From: Marixanthomonas spongiae
GTDB taxonomy: Bacteria > Bacteroidota > Bacteroidia > Flavobacteriales > Flavobacteriaceae
Length of the DNA stretch: 64,000 bases
NCBI RefSeq assembly: GCF_003095375.1
Contig: NZ_QEHR01000002.1
Location: 394,273 to 458,272 of the forward strand
Reading direction: 5' to 3'
Below the pieces are notes generated by a model. That model had not been told where the DNA came from, ran no database searches, and was given only the letters and a program-made list of their open reading frames with translations. The position numbers were made by a program, and so were the translations under genes. Shown here piece after piece: positions 1 through 7,605 of this stretch; positions within the stretch are counted from its first letter, which is position 1, and the number at the start of each line of letters is the position of its first letter.

Positions 1-82
1 TGGTTTTTTCGTTGCAGCTCGAAAATGAAAATATTGCCATTAAAGCAAGCGCGGATATTGTGAATTTTGTTGTTGTTTTCAT
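1..82 (-). CDS. Lipoprotein, N-terminal fragment (runs off left edge)
   Basis: The start codon lies at 82-80 and the frame stays open to the window edge. The 27 visible residues are a lipoprotein signal peptide: a short Lys-containing N-region, a hydrophobic stretch (SALALMAIFSFSS) and a lipobox Cys followed by Asn-Glu. The ATG overlaps the TGA of the preceding thioesterase gene as ATGA, which points to translational coupling in one operon. The function cannot be seen because the mature protein lies outside the window. Confidence 0.72.
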   Translation of the reverse strand, partial: MKTTTKFTISALALMAIFSFSSCNEKT

Positions 83-627
83 TTTGAATTGTTTTTGATT
101 TTATGTTTTAAAAGCTGTTGGTCATTTTCAAAAAGATGGACTATTTCAGAGGGTATTTTCTTTTCCGTTTCGGTCATACCACAGTTTTTGAATATGGGTG
201 CCAAATCTTGTAATTTATGGTTTTTCCAAAATGCTGCTTTGGTATATCCAATAGCACATATTCCATTTTTATTACTGAAAATATGCTTATGGTAGTACCA
301 TTTTTCGTCCCAGCCTTCGAGCATTAATGTTACGGTAAATGCTGTCCATCTCTTTAACGGTTTTTTATAAATAATTTTTTGAGCCCCAAAAACAGGGTAC
401 ATCCCTTTTTTAAATGAATTTTCATAGAGTTTTGAGCGGAACAATTTTTCGAAACGGATAAAATCCATATAGTAGAAATATCTTGAATTGGCCATATATT
501 TTAAGGCATCACAGTCAAATAGACTTACCCGCCGGTGATTAACTTGATTGGATGTTATGTCTACTTTGCTCCAAAAAAATCGGGCGCCAATGTACAGGTA
601 TATAAGATGTAGCCAGTAATAGATCAT
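79..627 (-). CDS. Acyl-CoA thioesterase-like protein (4HBT_2 / THEM6-like)
   Basis: A 182-residue protein with an N-terminal hydrophobic segment and then a hot-dog-fold region resembling the 4HBT_2/THEM6 group. It has a segment of the type 'VSLFDCDALKYMANSRYFYYMD', where an Asp and the Asn-Ser-Arg-Tyr cluster sit in the usual active-site helix position. Members of this group are thioesterase-like, but most have no proven substrate. The gene overlaps the downstream lipoprotein gene by four bases and follows the cupin gene by about 20 bases, so it is probably the middle gene of a small operon. The assignment rests on motif resemblance only. Confidence 0.7.
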   Translation of the reverse strand: MIYYWLHLIYLYIGARFFWSKVDITSNQVNHRRVSLFDCDALKYMANSRYFYYMDFIRFEKLFRSKLYENSFKKGMYPVFGAQKIIYKKPLKRWTAFTVTLMLEGWDEKWYYHKHIFSNKNGICAIGYTKAAFWKNHKLQDLAPIFKNCGMTETEKKIPSEIVHLFENDQQLLKHKIKNNSK

Positions 628-647
628 TTTTATGGTATGTAATATTT

Positions 648-1163
648 TTATTGTTTCATCTCAACCCGAATAAGCCTTATAGTTTTGGTGTTGCTTAGAT
701 TTACAACCGAATGTGGTGCTTCAGGCTCTTTAAACATAGTTAAGGGAAAGATTAAAGGTTCCGGCAGTTTTCGCGAATCAAAAATGATGTTTCCTTCCTC
801 ATCAGAATCCGTAAAATTACCAGCTTCTTGAATATAGAGAACACTTGGCCAACGATGGTGGTGTAAGGGCTCAATTTCATTAGGCTGCAGTATTACCTCC
901 ATGACCCGCACTTTATCGTTTTCCAATAAAATTTTGTGGTTGTTGGGTGCGGCGATCGTGGCATCCAGATTGTCAGGCCAATCGGCTGGATTTCCTGTTT
1001 TATAAATTATTTTACTGGGATCTGATTTTTCTTGAATAAATTCCGAAGGTAGCATCCCGGTAATTGCAGACTCCTCCGTTCCGTGAGGATCCGGGTTCTG
1101 GGCTAATATCGAAACGGTTGCCAACAACAGAAGAAAAATCAGGATATGTATTTTTGGTTTCAT
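648..1163 (-). CDS. Secreted cupin-domain protein
   Basis: A 171-residue exported protein with a clear signal peptide (residues 1-21, ending SILAQ). The mature part has a single cupin-like barrel. One motif-1 histidine cluster is visible (EPLHHHRWPSVLYI, about residues 98-111), and a second-motif-like PHSVVN lies near residue 150. The His cluster suggests metal binding, but no substrate can be inferred. It lies just upstream of the thioesterase gene on the same strand and is likely co-transcribed with it. Confidence 0.7.
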   Translation of the reverse strand: MKPKIHILIFLLLLATVSILAQNPDPHGTEESAITGMLPSEFIQEKSDPSKIIYKTGNPADWPDNLDATIAAPNNHKILLENDKVRVMEVILQPNEIEPLHHHRWPSVLYIQEAGNFTDSDEEGNIIFDSRKLPEPLIFPLTMFKEPEAPHSVVNLSNTKTIRLIRVEMKQ

Positions 1164-1215
1164 AATTTTATATGTTTTATTGAGCTATGAGTTATGAGCG
1201 TGATGTTTAATTTGT

Positions 1216-1255
1216 TTCAATTTCAGTTTCGATTTCAACTTCAATTTCAGTTTCA
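1216..1255. repeat. Hexanucleotide microrepeat, TTTCAR-type
   Basis: A run of TTTCAA/TTTCAG/TTTCGA/TTCAAC units with a period of six. It covers the space between the cupin and the 111-residue gene and includes the stop codon of that gene (1253-1255). A related TTCAAC array lies at 2640-2663. Confidence 0.8.
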
Positions 1256-1588
1256 ATAGAGAATATTATCCAAAATCCATCCCATGTTACGTTCTTTCAT
1301 TACTATAGTGTTATCTGTTGAAAACACTTGTTGTATGTCCATTTTAAGTTTTGCCAGTTCTTGGTTTGAGTAATCAAGGTATGCAATGGCATCTTGTATT
1401 TTTTCAAGGCTTTTATCTTCATCATCTTTGCAAAACTCTTGGTACATTTTATCGAATGTTTCAGCGGAAGTTTTGGATTTTATTAAATTAAGTTCTTCTT
1501 CGGCTTCCACATGGTCTGCTTTGGCACAGAGTAGGAGAATGTACGTTTTAAGTTCTTCTTTGGTCCAGTGGTTTTGTTCGGGTTTCAT
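1253..1588 (-). CDS. Small hypothetical protein, all-helical
   Basis: A 111-residue, strongly charged, apparently all-alpha protein with no signal peptide. Patterns such as TKEELKTYILLLCAKAD and the following Glu-rich helix recall TerB-like or tellurite-resistance-type helical bundles, but I do not recognise the family with confidence. It starts with an ATG at 1588 and its stop codon sits inside a hexamer microrepeat. It is probably cytosolic. No function is assigned. Confidence 0.6.
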   Translation of the reverse strand: MKPEQNHWTKEELKTYILLLCAKADHVEAEEELNLIKSKTSAETFDKMYQEFCKDDEDKSLEKIQDAIAYLDYSNQELAKLKMDIQQVFSTDNTIVMKERNMGWILDNILY

Positions 1589-1624
1589 GATTTTTTCACT
1601 TTACGATGATAGCTATTGAATTCA

Positions 1625-1700
1625 TGTCTGGTTGAGCGTAGTCGAAATCTTATAGGTTATCGATTTTGTATTGGAGTTCTCGACTGCGCTCGAACTGACA
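1625..1700. repeat. Imperfect inverted repeat (GAGCGcAGTCGA family)
   Basis: The left arm is 1625-1645 and the right arm 1680-1700. The arms match at 17 of 21 positions as reverse complements around a 34-base loop. The right-arm core, TCGACTGCGCTCGAACTGACA in shorter form, is a sequence I associate with recurrent intergenic repeats of marine flavobacteria. It sits between two minus-strand genes and could act as a transcriptional or RNA-stability hairpin. Confidence 0.65.
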
Positions 1701-1715
1701 TTTAAAGACTATTAA

Positions 1716-2489
1716 TTACTGTCTTTCAGAAACTTTTACATCGCCACTGATGCCACTAAGGTCTGGGCGGTACATCCAAATTTCTGTTTCGCCACCATTG
1801 GTCACGTTCATCCAATTTTTTAAAAATTGATCCCAGCTGCCCGCACCGTTCATTTCGTCATATTTTTTGGCGATGCTATGGTCTTCGCCCAACCAGGCCG
1901 ATTTGTCGAAAAACGAAATAACGGCCAAATCCCTTCCTTCCTTGGTGCTGGGAAATTCGTTGGTATAAATTCCGAAGGTGTCGTCCGGCGATTTTGCCGT
2001 GTACACATCGTGGACTTTTTTTACCAGGGCCATGGCTTCTTTGTATTTGCCTCGTTTAATGTCCCAAGTGTCCACAGCCATGTTTTTTATGGTAAAGTCT
2101 CTCGGAAAACGCGAGAGGTCTGCATTGAATTTCCAATATGAACTCTCGAATCCGCTACCTGGCATAAGGTATGGGGATACGTTGTTACGCCAATCGGCAT
2201 CATGCCCTTCTTTTTGTGCGGGACCATTGTCCATGGAGCTCCATGGAAATGGGCCCATAACCCAAACGTAGCTTCCGGTACGGGGTCCGTTGGTTATCCA
2301 GTACACGCGAACGCCATGAGGCGCTTCGCTGTGGTATTTTTTATTGTGAGCTGTGATTCCCTTTTCAAATTGGCTTATTTGTGTGGGATTGGGTATTAAG
2401 AGGTCATTTTCAAATACACCGTACTCGGTACTGTTTTGCCCTATTGTCAAGAGCGGTAATAAAAGCAAGGAAAAGATTAACTTTTTCAT
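1716..2489 (-). CDS. Secreted protein of unknown function
   Basis: A 257-residue protein with a signal peptide (residues 1-18, ending TIGQ). The mature part is rich in Trp, Tyr and Gly (for example YVWVMGPFPWSSMD near residues 73-86) and has two segments that could be a duplicated ferredoxin-like or dimeric alpha-beta-barrel (NIPSNAP-like) fold. I do not recognise a named family. There is no lipobox and no T9SS sorting domain, so a periplasmic location is most likely. It lies in the run of exported proteins downstream of the cytolysin gene. Confidence 0.65.
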   Translation of the reverse strand: MKKLIFSLLLLPLLTIGQNSTEYGVFENDLLIPNPTQISQFEKGITAHNKKYHSEAPHGVRVYWITNGPRTGSYVWVMGPFPWSSMDNGPAQKEGHDADWRNNVSPYLMPGSGFESSYWKFNADLSRFPRDFTIKNMAVDTWDIKRGKYKEAMALVKKVHDVYTAKSPDDTFGIYTNEFPSTKEGRDLAVISFFDKSAWLGEDHSIAKKYDEMNGAGSWDQFLKNWMNVTNGGETEIWMYRPDLSGISGDVKVSERQ

Positions 2490-2639
2490 AATGTTTGATT
2501 TTGTGTTTTCGCCACGGGCGGAAACGGATTAGTATTAATTTAGTATAGTTTAAAAACTGGGGAGCTTTTTTTTTTTGATTTAAGGCTATAGGGTGTAGGA
2601 CGTAAGACCTAATTGTTAACCTGTCAATTGTACATGGTT

Positions 2640-2663
2640 TTCAACTTCAACTTCAACTTCAAC
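2640..2663. repeat. TTCAAC hexamer array
   Basis: Four perfect copies of TTCAAC followed by a degenerate TTCGTC. It lies in the intergenic space between two exported-protein genes and is related to the 1216-1255 tract. Confidence 0.85.
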
Positions 2664-2702
2664 TTCGTCTTTATCTCCCCTTTAAGAGCCTTGAGTCATT
2701 TT

Positions 2703-3635
2703 TCAATCCAACAATTTTGGGTTGTAATAAGCGGTTTCCGAAGTTATTTTTCCGTCTTCGTCAAAGTACATCTGGTAGTGTATGGGGACGGTAATCGCTT
2801 TTTTATCCGATTTACGCACAAAGTTGATGTTCCACCACGACTGCACCACCCGGGCATCGCCCATTTCGTAATGTAAATAGTCTGGATAGCCCACTATATC
2901 AATGCTGGCAACCTCAAACTTGTCCAATATTTGTTTGTCGAGGATTTTTTGTTCCTCTAAGGAAATACTCTTAAACTCGGGAGAGCTGGAATCTATGAAC
3001 CGTGCGTCTCCTGCATAAAAACCGTATGCTTTGTCCCAGTCATCGTTCTCGATGGCGTACATTAGTTTTCGTACCGTATTGATGTTTTCGTGATGGTTGT
3101 AGAGTTTTCCGTTGGTCCTATCGGCAAAACTGGATCGGATTTCGTCAATGACGCTTCCGTTGTTGTAAAAAATGAGCCTTTTTATTTTTTGGTCTTTGGT
3201 GAGGGTATAAAGCCTGTGCGAAGCGGCATCTATCTTTACGCCCGTTTCTTTATCTACGCCTTTCAGCATATCCCACCTCTGTACCCAGACTTCGTCATTT
3301 GGGTTGTCTTTTTTATATTCAATGGCGTCTGGATAAGAGCCTGGAAAGGGCTCTATGGCATAATAATCCAAGCGGTCGTGATAGATCATTTGGTTGTCCA
3401 AAAAAGCTTCTTTGTCCCTTCCCTTGTCGCTCAGTCTGTCCGTAGTGCCGTTATAGGCTTTAAAGTCGTTGGTTAGATAGCTTGCCATTTTTGAACGATC
3501 GCCGGCTACCGAAGCTGCTACAAATTGGTTTACCGCATCTATGGCAGGATGTTCAATATAAACGGTTCCATTCTTTTTCTGTGCTGTGCAAATGAAGGCT
3601 ATAAGCATCATTGCCGAGATTATTGTTGTTTTCAT
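2703..3635 (-). CDS. Exported protein with two NTF2/SnoaL-like domains
   Basis: A 310-residue protein with a signal peptide (residues 1-18, ending ICTAQ) followed by two NTF2-like cone-shaped domains, about residues 25-165 and 175-305. The second half (from KLMYAIENDDWDKAYGFYAG) resembles the single domain of the lipoprotein at 4717-5253: both share an Ala-Ile-Glu/Asp-Ala-Tyr-Glu start and a Pro-x-His-Tyr strand near the end. SnoaL-like domains bind small hydrophobic ligands or act as isomerases, but no ligand is evident here. It is probably periplasmic. Confidence 0.75.
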   Translation of the reverse strand: MKTTIISAMMLIAFICTAQKKNGTVYIEHPAIDAVNQFVAASVAGDRSKMASYLTNDFKAYNGTTDRLSDKGRDKEAFLDNQMIYHDRLDYYAIEPFPGSYPDAIEYKKDNPNDEVWVQRWDMLKGVDKETGVKIDAASHRLYTLTKDQKIKRLIFYNNGSVIDEIRSSFADRTNGKLYNHHENINTVRKLMYAIENDDWDKAYGFYAGDARFIDSSSPEFKSISLEEQKILDKQILDKFEVASIDIVGYPDYLHYEMGDARVVQSWWNINFVRKSDKKAITVPIHYQMYFDEDGKITSETAYYNPKLLD

Positions 3636-3687
3636 TGTATTGAATTTATTTGGTTACTATTATAATTTGTGAGCTGTGAGTTTAGTT

Positions 3688-4620
3688 TTAATAACTGTTT
3701 AAGGTTTCTTGAACGGGTTTGAATTTCATCCCCAAGTCTTTTTGCGCCATCCTATTTCCGTAGATTATAGTGGCTTTGTTTTTTGGGGCTTGATGGTTTA
3801 GCATTAAGCTCACATCTGAAACCGGATAGGTTTCGCTGCTCAACAGGTAGTTTTTTCCGTGTAGGCCAGAAGTTGTCGCGGCTTTATAAATTGAGTTGGC
3901 AACATCGTCCACATCCACAATAGCCATGGGTACATCTTCATCATAGAACATCTGGATGAATGGATTGGGGGCTATTTTGTTTTTGAACAAAAACTGAATT
4001 CCCGTAGATGTAGAATCCTCCCGATTGCTCAACGATTTGCCCATGACCATGACGGGCGATACGGAACAGATTTCAAAATTGAGGTCTGAATGTTTTGCTA
4101 TAAAATCATCAACGGTTTGGTTGGCGATAAACTTGGCCTGTGCGTATGGATGGCTTTCTTGGCTGATGAATTTTTTGTCGGTTTCATCAAAAGTATCGGT
4201 GACGGTCTTGCCATACGAGGGCAATGGGAAATTGGTGTTCCAGGCCGCAACCGAAGCAATAAAGACCACTTTTTCGATCAAGGGTGCATCCACAATGGCT
4301 TTCAGGAAATTTTCCGTGCCTTTTATGGTGGGGTCAAAAAGCTCTTTTTGCGGATCGTCTACATCCAGTTGAAAAGGAGTACCTCCATGGATCACAATTT
4401 CACAATCGCTAATAAAATCGTTCAATGCCTCCAAGTTTTCTACCTGTAACGGATTAATGTTCAGGTTGTCCGAGTTGGTAAGGTTGAAAAGATGTTGGTA
4501 TTTTTCACTCTTTTTTATATCGGTTACCGAGACTTTTACGTTAAAGCCTTCTTCCAAAAATTTTTTGGTAACGTAGCTTCCTATAAAGCCCGCACCGCCT
4601 ATTATTCCTATTGTTTTCAT
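3688..4620 (-). CDS. NAD-dependent epimerase/dehydratase (extended SDR)
   Basis: A 310-residue protein opening with the Rossmann nucleotide-binding motif GGAGFIG (from about residue 8). An extended-SDR active site is visible: a Ser region (VFIASVAAW) and a YAQAKFIA stretch carrying the Tyr-x3-Lys pair. The architecture resembles dihydroflavonol-4-reductase/aldehyde reductase-type SDRs. An ATG lies 15 bases upstream at 4635, but the start at 4620 puts the Rossmann strand at the usual distance from the N-terminus, so I prefer it. The protein is cytosolic and the substrate unknown. Confidence 0.85.
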   Translation of the reverse strand: MKTIGIIGGAGFIGSYVTKKFLEEGFNVKVSVTDIKKSEKYQHLFNLTNSDNLNINPLQVENLEALNDFISDCEIVIHGGTPFQLDVDDPQKELFDPTIKGTENFLKAIVDAPLIEKVVFIASVAAWNTNFPLPSYGKTVTDTFDETDKKFISQESHPYAQAKFIANQTVDDFIAKHSDLNFEICSVSPVMVMGKSLSNREDSTSTGIQFLFKNKIAPNPFIQMFYDEDVPMAIVDVDDVANSIYKAATTSGLHGKNYLLSSETYPVSDVSLMLNHQAPKNKATIIYGNRMAQKDLGMKFKPVQETLNSY

Positions 4621-4716
4621 ATCCTTCGCCCGCAAATGCAGGTATCTTTAATTAATATTCTATCGTCGTTTTTCAAAGCCCTTAAAGATTTCTGGAAACC
4701 TTGAGGTCTGGCTTTG

Positions 4717-5253
4717 CTATTGAGCTTCAAGATCTGACTCTTTATTCTTTGCTAGTTCTTTCTGCTGTTCTATCTGCTGTAAGTCCATCAAGAGTGCTGA
4801 AAGGTCCCAATAGCCAAATTCCTTTACAATCTTGCCATCTACAAATCGGGCTGTATAATGTGCCGGAATGGTATAGGTCTTTTGAGTGGGCTTAAAGTCG
4901 CCCTTCCAGATGCCCCAAAAGTTTACCCAAGTTTCCCCTCGGTCGGTCACGACCATTTCGTACTCCGATTCGCCATTTAAGAACTCCCAACTATTGAAGG
5001 CTTCTGCATCTTCTTTGTGCATTTTCAACAGTTGTTTTTTGGTCATGCCATCTTTTTCCTGCTTGTTGTACATAATCTTGGCCGTATCGGCATAATGGCT
5101 CGTCAAGGCGTCCCAATCTTGGTTTTCATAAGCATCGATTACTTGTTTATACGTTTCAATTTCGGGTGATTGCTGCGTATAACGTTGTTTCATATTGCTT
5201 TCGCAGCTTGTGATAAAGACTATTGCAAGCCCCAGTAGAAGTATCTTTCTCAT
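4717..5253 (-). CDS. Lipoprotein with NTF2/SnoaL-like domain
   Basis: A 178-residue protein. Residues 1-17 form a lipoprotein signal ending in the lipobox ITSC (Cys17), followed by Glu-Ser. The mature part is one NTF2-like domain (YKQVIDAYENQDWDALTSHY near the start, then a TIPAHYTARF strand) related to the second half of the 2703-3635 protein. The C-terminal 20 residues are charged (Gln/Glu/Lys). It lies 78 bases downstream of the cytolysin gene on the same strand and may be co-transcribed with it. Confidence 0.78.
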   Translation of the reverse strand: MRKILLLGLAIVFITSCESNMKQRYTQQSPEIETYKQVIDAYENQDWDALTSHYADTAKIMYNKQEKDGMTKKQLLKMHKEDAEAFNSWEFLNGESEYEMVVTDRGETWVNFWGIWKGDFKPTQKTYTIPAHYTARFVDGKIVKEFGYWDLSALLMDLQQIEQQKELAKNKESDLEAQ

Positions 5254-5331
5254 AATTCAGTTGTTTAAATTAGAAACCCACAAGGTTTTAATACCCTTTT
5301 TCATCCGGTAGCTTGCAGGTTGGTTGATTAC

Positions 5332-7410
5332 CTAATTGCAATTATTGTCGAAATTTCTATTCAGCGTAGTCCCGACCACTTTATAACATTTATTTACATC
5401 GTTTCCGTTAAGGGTCTTTTTTATGATCTCGCCCCAAGGATCCCAGACCAACCCAGTTGCAGCTACCGCATTAAGCCGAATATTCTTTGCATTGTAGGGA
5501 AGGTTTACAGTTTGGGTCCATCCAGCGGTTTTTTCGCCAGATTCCCATTTCTTGGGTTGCCCTTCTACGGTATAGTCTAAGAAAAACTTGGCTACATAAG
5601 CTCCCGCATGGTTCAGTTTTACGTACAGGTTGGGGAACTCTTCGCATTCTTCTTTTGAATAATCGGTGGTAAGGCCCATTTTTGCCACGGTATGGTCTTT
5701 TAAAAAACGAACCGTATACGAAATGGGAACCCCGGGATTATTGCGGGAATACACCGCATTGTCGCCTTGAATGTACTTTGCAAGGTCACCAGCATTTTTC
5801 GCACTTACCGGCTCAGAGGCTGCTCGCGCGTCACCCCCAAGGGTAATGACACTTATATTTGAGTTTTCGAGAATTTGTTTATACTGTGTTTCTGCTTCTA
5901 CGCCTACGCTTTGAGCTCCTGTGGTATATTCAAATGCGCCTTTTACGTCAATGTCTTTGGTGCTGGCACTGGTTTCCATACGGAACATCAATATCCTGCC
6001 ATAGCTTACACTTTGCACATAGCCCGGAGGCGCGGTCTCATTCATGGCGCTTTGTATATCGCCAATACCCACAGTGGGTGCAAAGTAATCGGCCGGGTTG
6101 GGAGGGAGGTCTAAGTTAACGGTATAAAAAACCTGTTTGTACATCACGATAAACACTTTTCGTGAGTTGCTGGTGCTCACGCCCAGTTCAGTAGATACGC
6201 TCAGGCCCATTTGCGAATAATTTACACCAAGTTTCACGGCAACTTGCTCATTGGAATATGCCATGGTCTCTTTATAAGTGGAAACGGCTGGCTGCGTTTT
6301 GTAATCGGGGCTGTTGTTCCAAGTTTCCAATATATTGTCAATGGCCGCTTGAATAGTGGAGTTTGATGGATTTTGAACCAACACACTGCCCCTATCGCCC
6401 AAACCGGGCAGATCTACCGTAATACGGGTGGGGGCTTTGGTTACCGAAGTTATGGGCGTGGGTAATCCTTCGGCCAAAGAACGATTGGCCACTACAAGGG
6501 CACCGGGCCAAATAATACCATTGGTGGGCCGCATGATGGCTACATCCTCTACATTGGTAGTGAGGTTGTAACTTGTTTTTCGGCAAACGATCACGCTGTT
6601 GTTGCCTTCTTTTTTGGTTTCGCCGCCTTCCGAAGTTTTCTTTTGCACCGGCACAATGGAGCCTTGGTTGTTTACACTCAACAGCACCCGTGGGTCGTAA
6701 CTGAGCCACCTAATATAGTCATTGATGGCTTGAGCGTCACTATTTCCAACGGGAACCGTAGTACGGCCGCCACTGTTGTTTGAGCCTTGGTTGTTGCTGT
6801 TGGGGCTGTTTTCGCTTGCATTTGTGTCAAGAGCACCGGTTTCGTTTTCAAGACCACTATCGAAGTCTTCGGAATTGACTTCGTTATCCCAATTACCTTG
6901 GGTGCCGTTTGTTGTGGCAACCGTACCTTGGTCAAAAGCAGGCTCGCAAATCCAAACTGTTTCTGGGGCTTCATCTTCTAAATAAGCTGTGGCCACAGCA
7001 CCGTTTTCGGAATACAGATAGCCTTGGGAAATAGCGTTCCAAAGGGTGATATAGGTGTATCCATCGGTATCTTCCAAAAGGGTTTTATACCAATTGGAAC
7101 CTTCTTGATTTTTAGCACCAACCCTAAGGGTGCCATCATCCATGGCCTGAAGGTATTGGCTGGTACCTACATTTTTTAAAACGGTTTCGCCATCGTTTCC
7201 AGTTTGGACAAGTTCCCAAGTGGCATTGGCCCAATTTGACGGTTCTTGTGTTTCGGTCACCGTTCCGTTGGCATTGGCAATCAAATAATTTTCGGAATAC
7301 TCGCTTACCAGATATTGAAGGTTTTGTGAAATACCTTGAAAGGCCAAGAGACCCGTGAAAAAAACGGTAAGGAGTAAGGTTTTGGGCCAGGTAGTGTTAC
7401 TTGTTTTCAT
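5332..7410 (-). CDS. Cholesterol-dependent cytolysin (thiol-activated cytolysin) with N-terminal beta-trefoil-like domain
   Basis: A 692-residue exported protein. Residues 1-29 are a signal peptide. Residues 30-157 contain three W/Y-containing beta repeats (TWELV, NWYKTLL, VWICEP) like a ricin/fascin-type beta-trefoil. Residues 160-222 are an Asn/Ser/Gly-rich linker. Residues 225-692 match the whole cytolysin core: IDLPGL-type strand (ITVDLPGLG, 330-338), MYKQVFYTVNLDLP (423-436), VSYGRILMFRMETSA (468-482), the FLKDHTVA and GAYVAKF strands, an undecapeptide-like AATGLVWDPWG (650-660) and a following GTTL (680-683) at the position of the loop-L1 Thr-Leu cholesterol pair. The undecapeptide lacks the Cys and has Pro before the last Trp, as in intermedilysin, vaginolysin and pyolysin. 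These toxins oligomerise on cholesterol-containing membranes. They are rare in Gram-negative bacteria. There is no T9SS domain. Confidence 0.93.
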   Translation of the reverse strand: MKTSNTTWPKTLLLTVFFTGLLAFQGISQNLQYLVSEYSENYLIANANGTVTETQEPSNWANATWELVQTGNDGETVLKNVGTSQYLQAMDDGTLRVGAKNQEGSNWYKTLLEDTDGYTYITLWNAISQGYLYSENGAVATAYLEDEAPETVWICEPAFDQGTVATTNGTQGNWDNEVNSEDFDSGLENETGALDTNASENSPNSNNQGSNNSGGRTTVPVGNSDAQAINDYIRWLSYDPRVLLSVNNQGSIVPVQKKTSEGGETKKEGNNSVIVCRKTSYNLTTNVEDVAIMRPTNGIIWPGALVVANRSLAEGLPTPITSVTKAPTRITVDLPGLGDRGSVLVQNPSNSTIQAAIDNILETWNNSPDYKTQPAVSTYKETMAYSNEQVAVKLGVNYSQMGLSVSTELGVSTSNSRKVFIVMYKQVFYTVNLDLPPNPADYFAPTVGIGDIQSAMNETAPPGYVQSVSYGRILMFRMETSASTKDIDVKGAFEYTTGAQSVGVEAETQYKQILENSNISVITLGGDARAASEPVSAKNAGDLAKYIQGDNAVYSRNNPGVPISYTVRFLKDHTVAKMGLTTDYSKEECEEFPNLYVKLNHAGAYVAKFFLDYTVEGQPKKWESGEKTAGWTQTVNLPYNAKNIRLNAVAATGLVWDPWGEIIKKTLNGNDVNKCYKVVGTTLNRNFDNNCN

Positions 7411-7605
7411 ATTGCTGTTGATTTATAAGGTTTGTATTGAATCGTTTTCCGAAATAACGATACAAATAGCTTGAAAACAAATGAGTTAGGACGAACGGCG
7501 TGTATTTCTGTCCGAAAGGATGTTTTTAATTGCCGAAGCTATTTTTAAAAAAGCAGTAAGATTTGAAATTTGTGAAGTCTGGTTTTTGAAATACGAACAG
7601 AGGAA

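Noticed and set aside
1..110. Plus-strand frame at the left edge ending at 110
   Set aside because: A minus-strand lipoprotein signal peptide in the same DNA, with an ATGA overlap to the next gene, is the better explanation.
7411..7605. Canonical -33/-7 promoter for the cytolysin
   Set aside because: I found only incomplete matches (for example TATTTG) on the minus strand, so no promoter was called.
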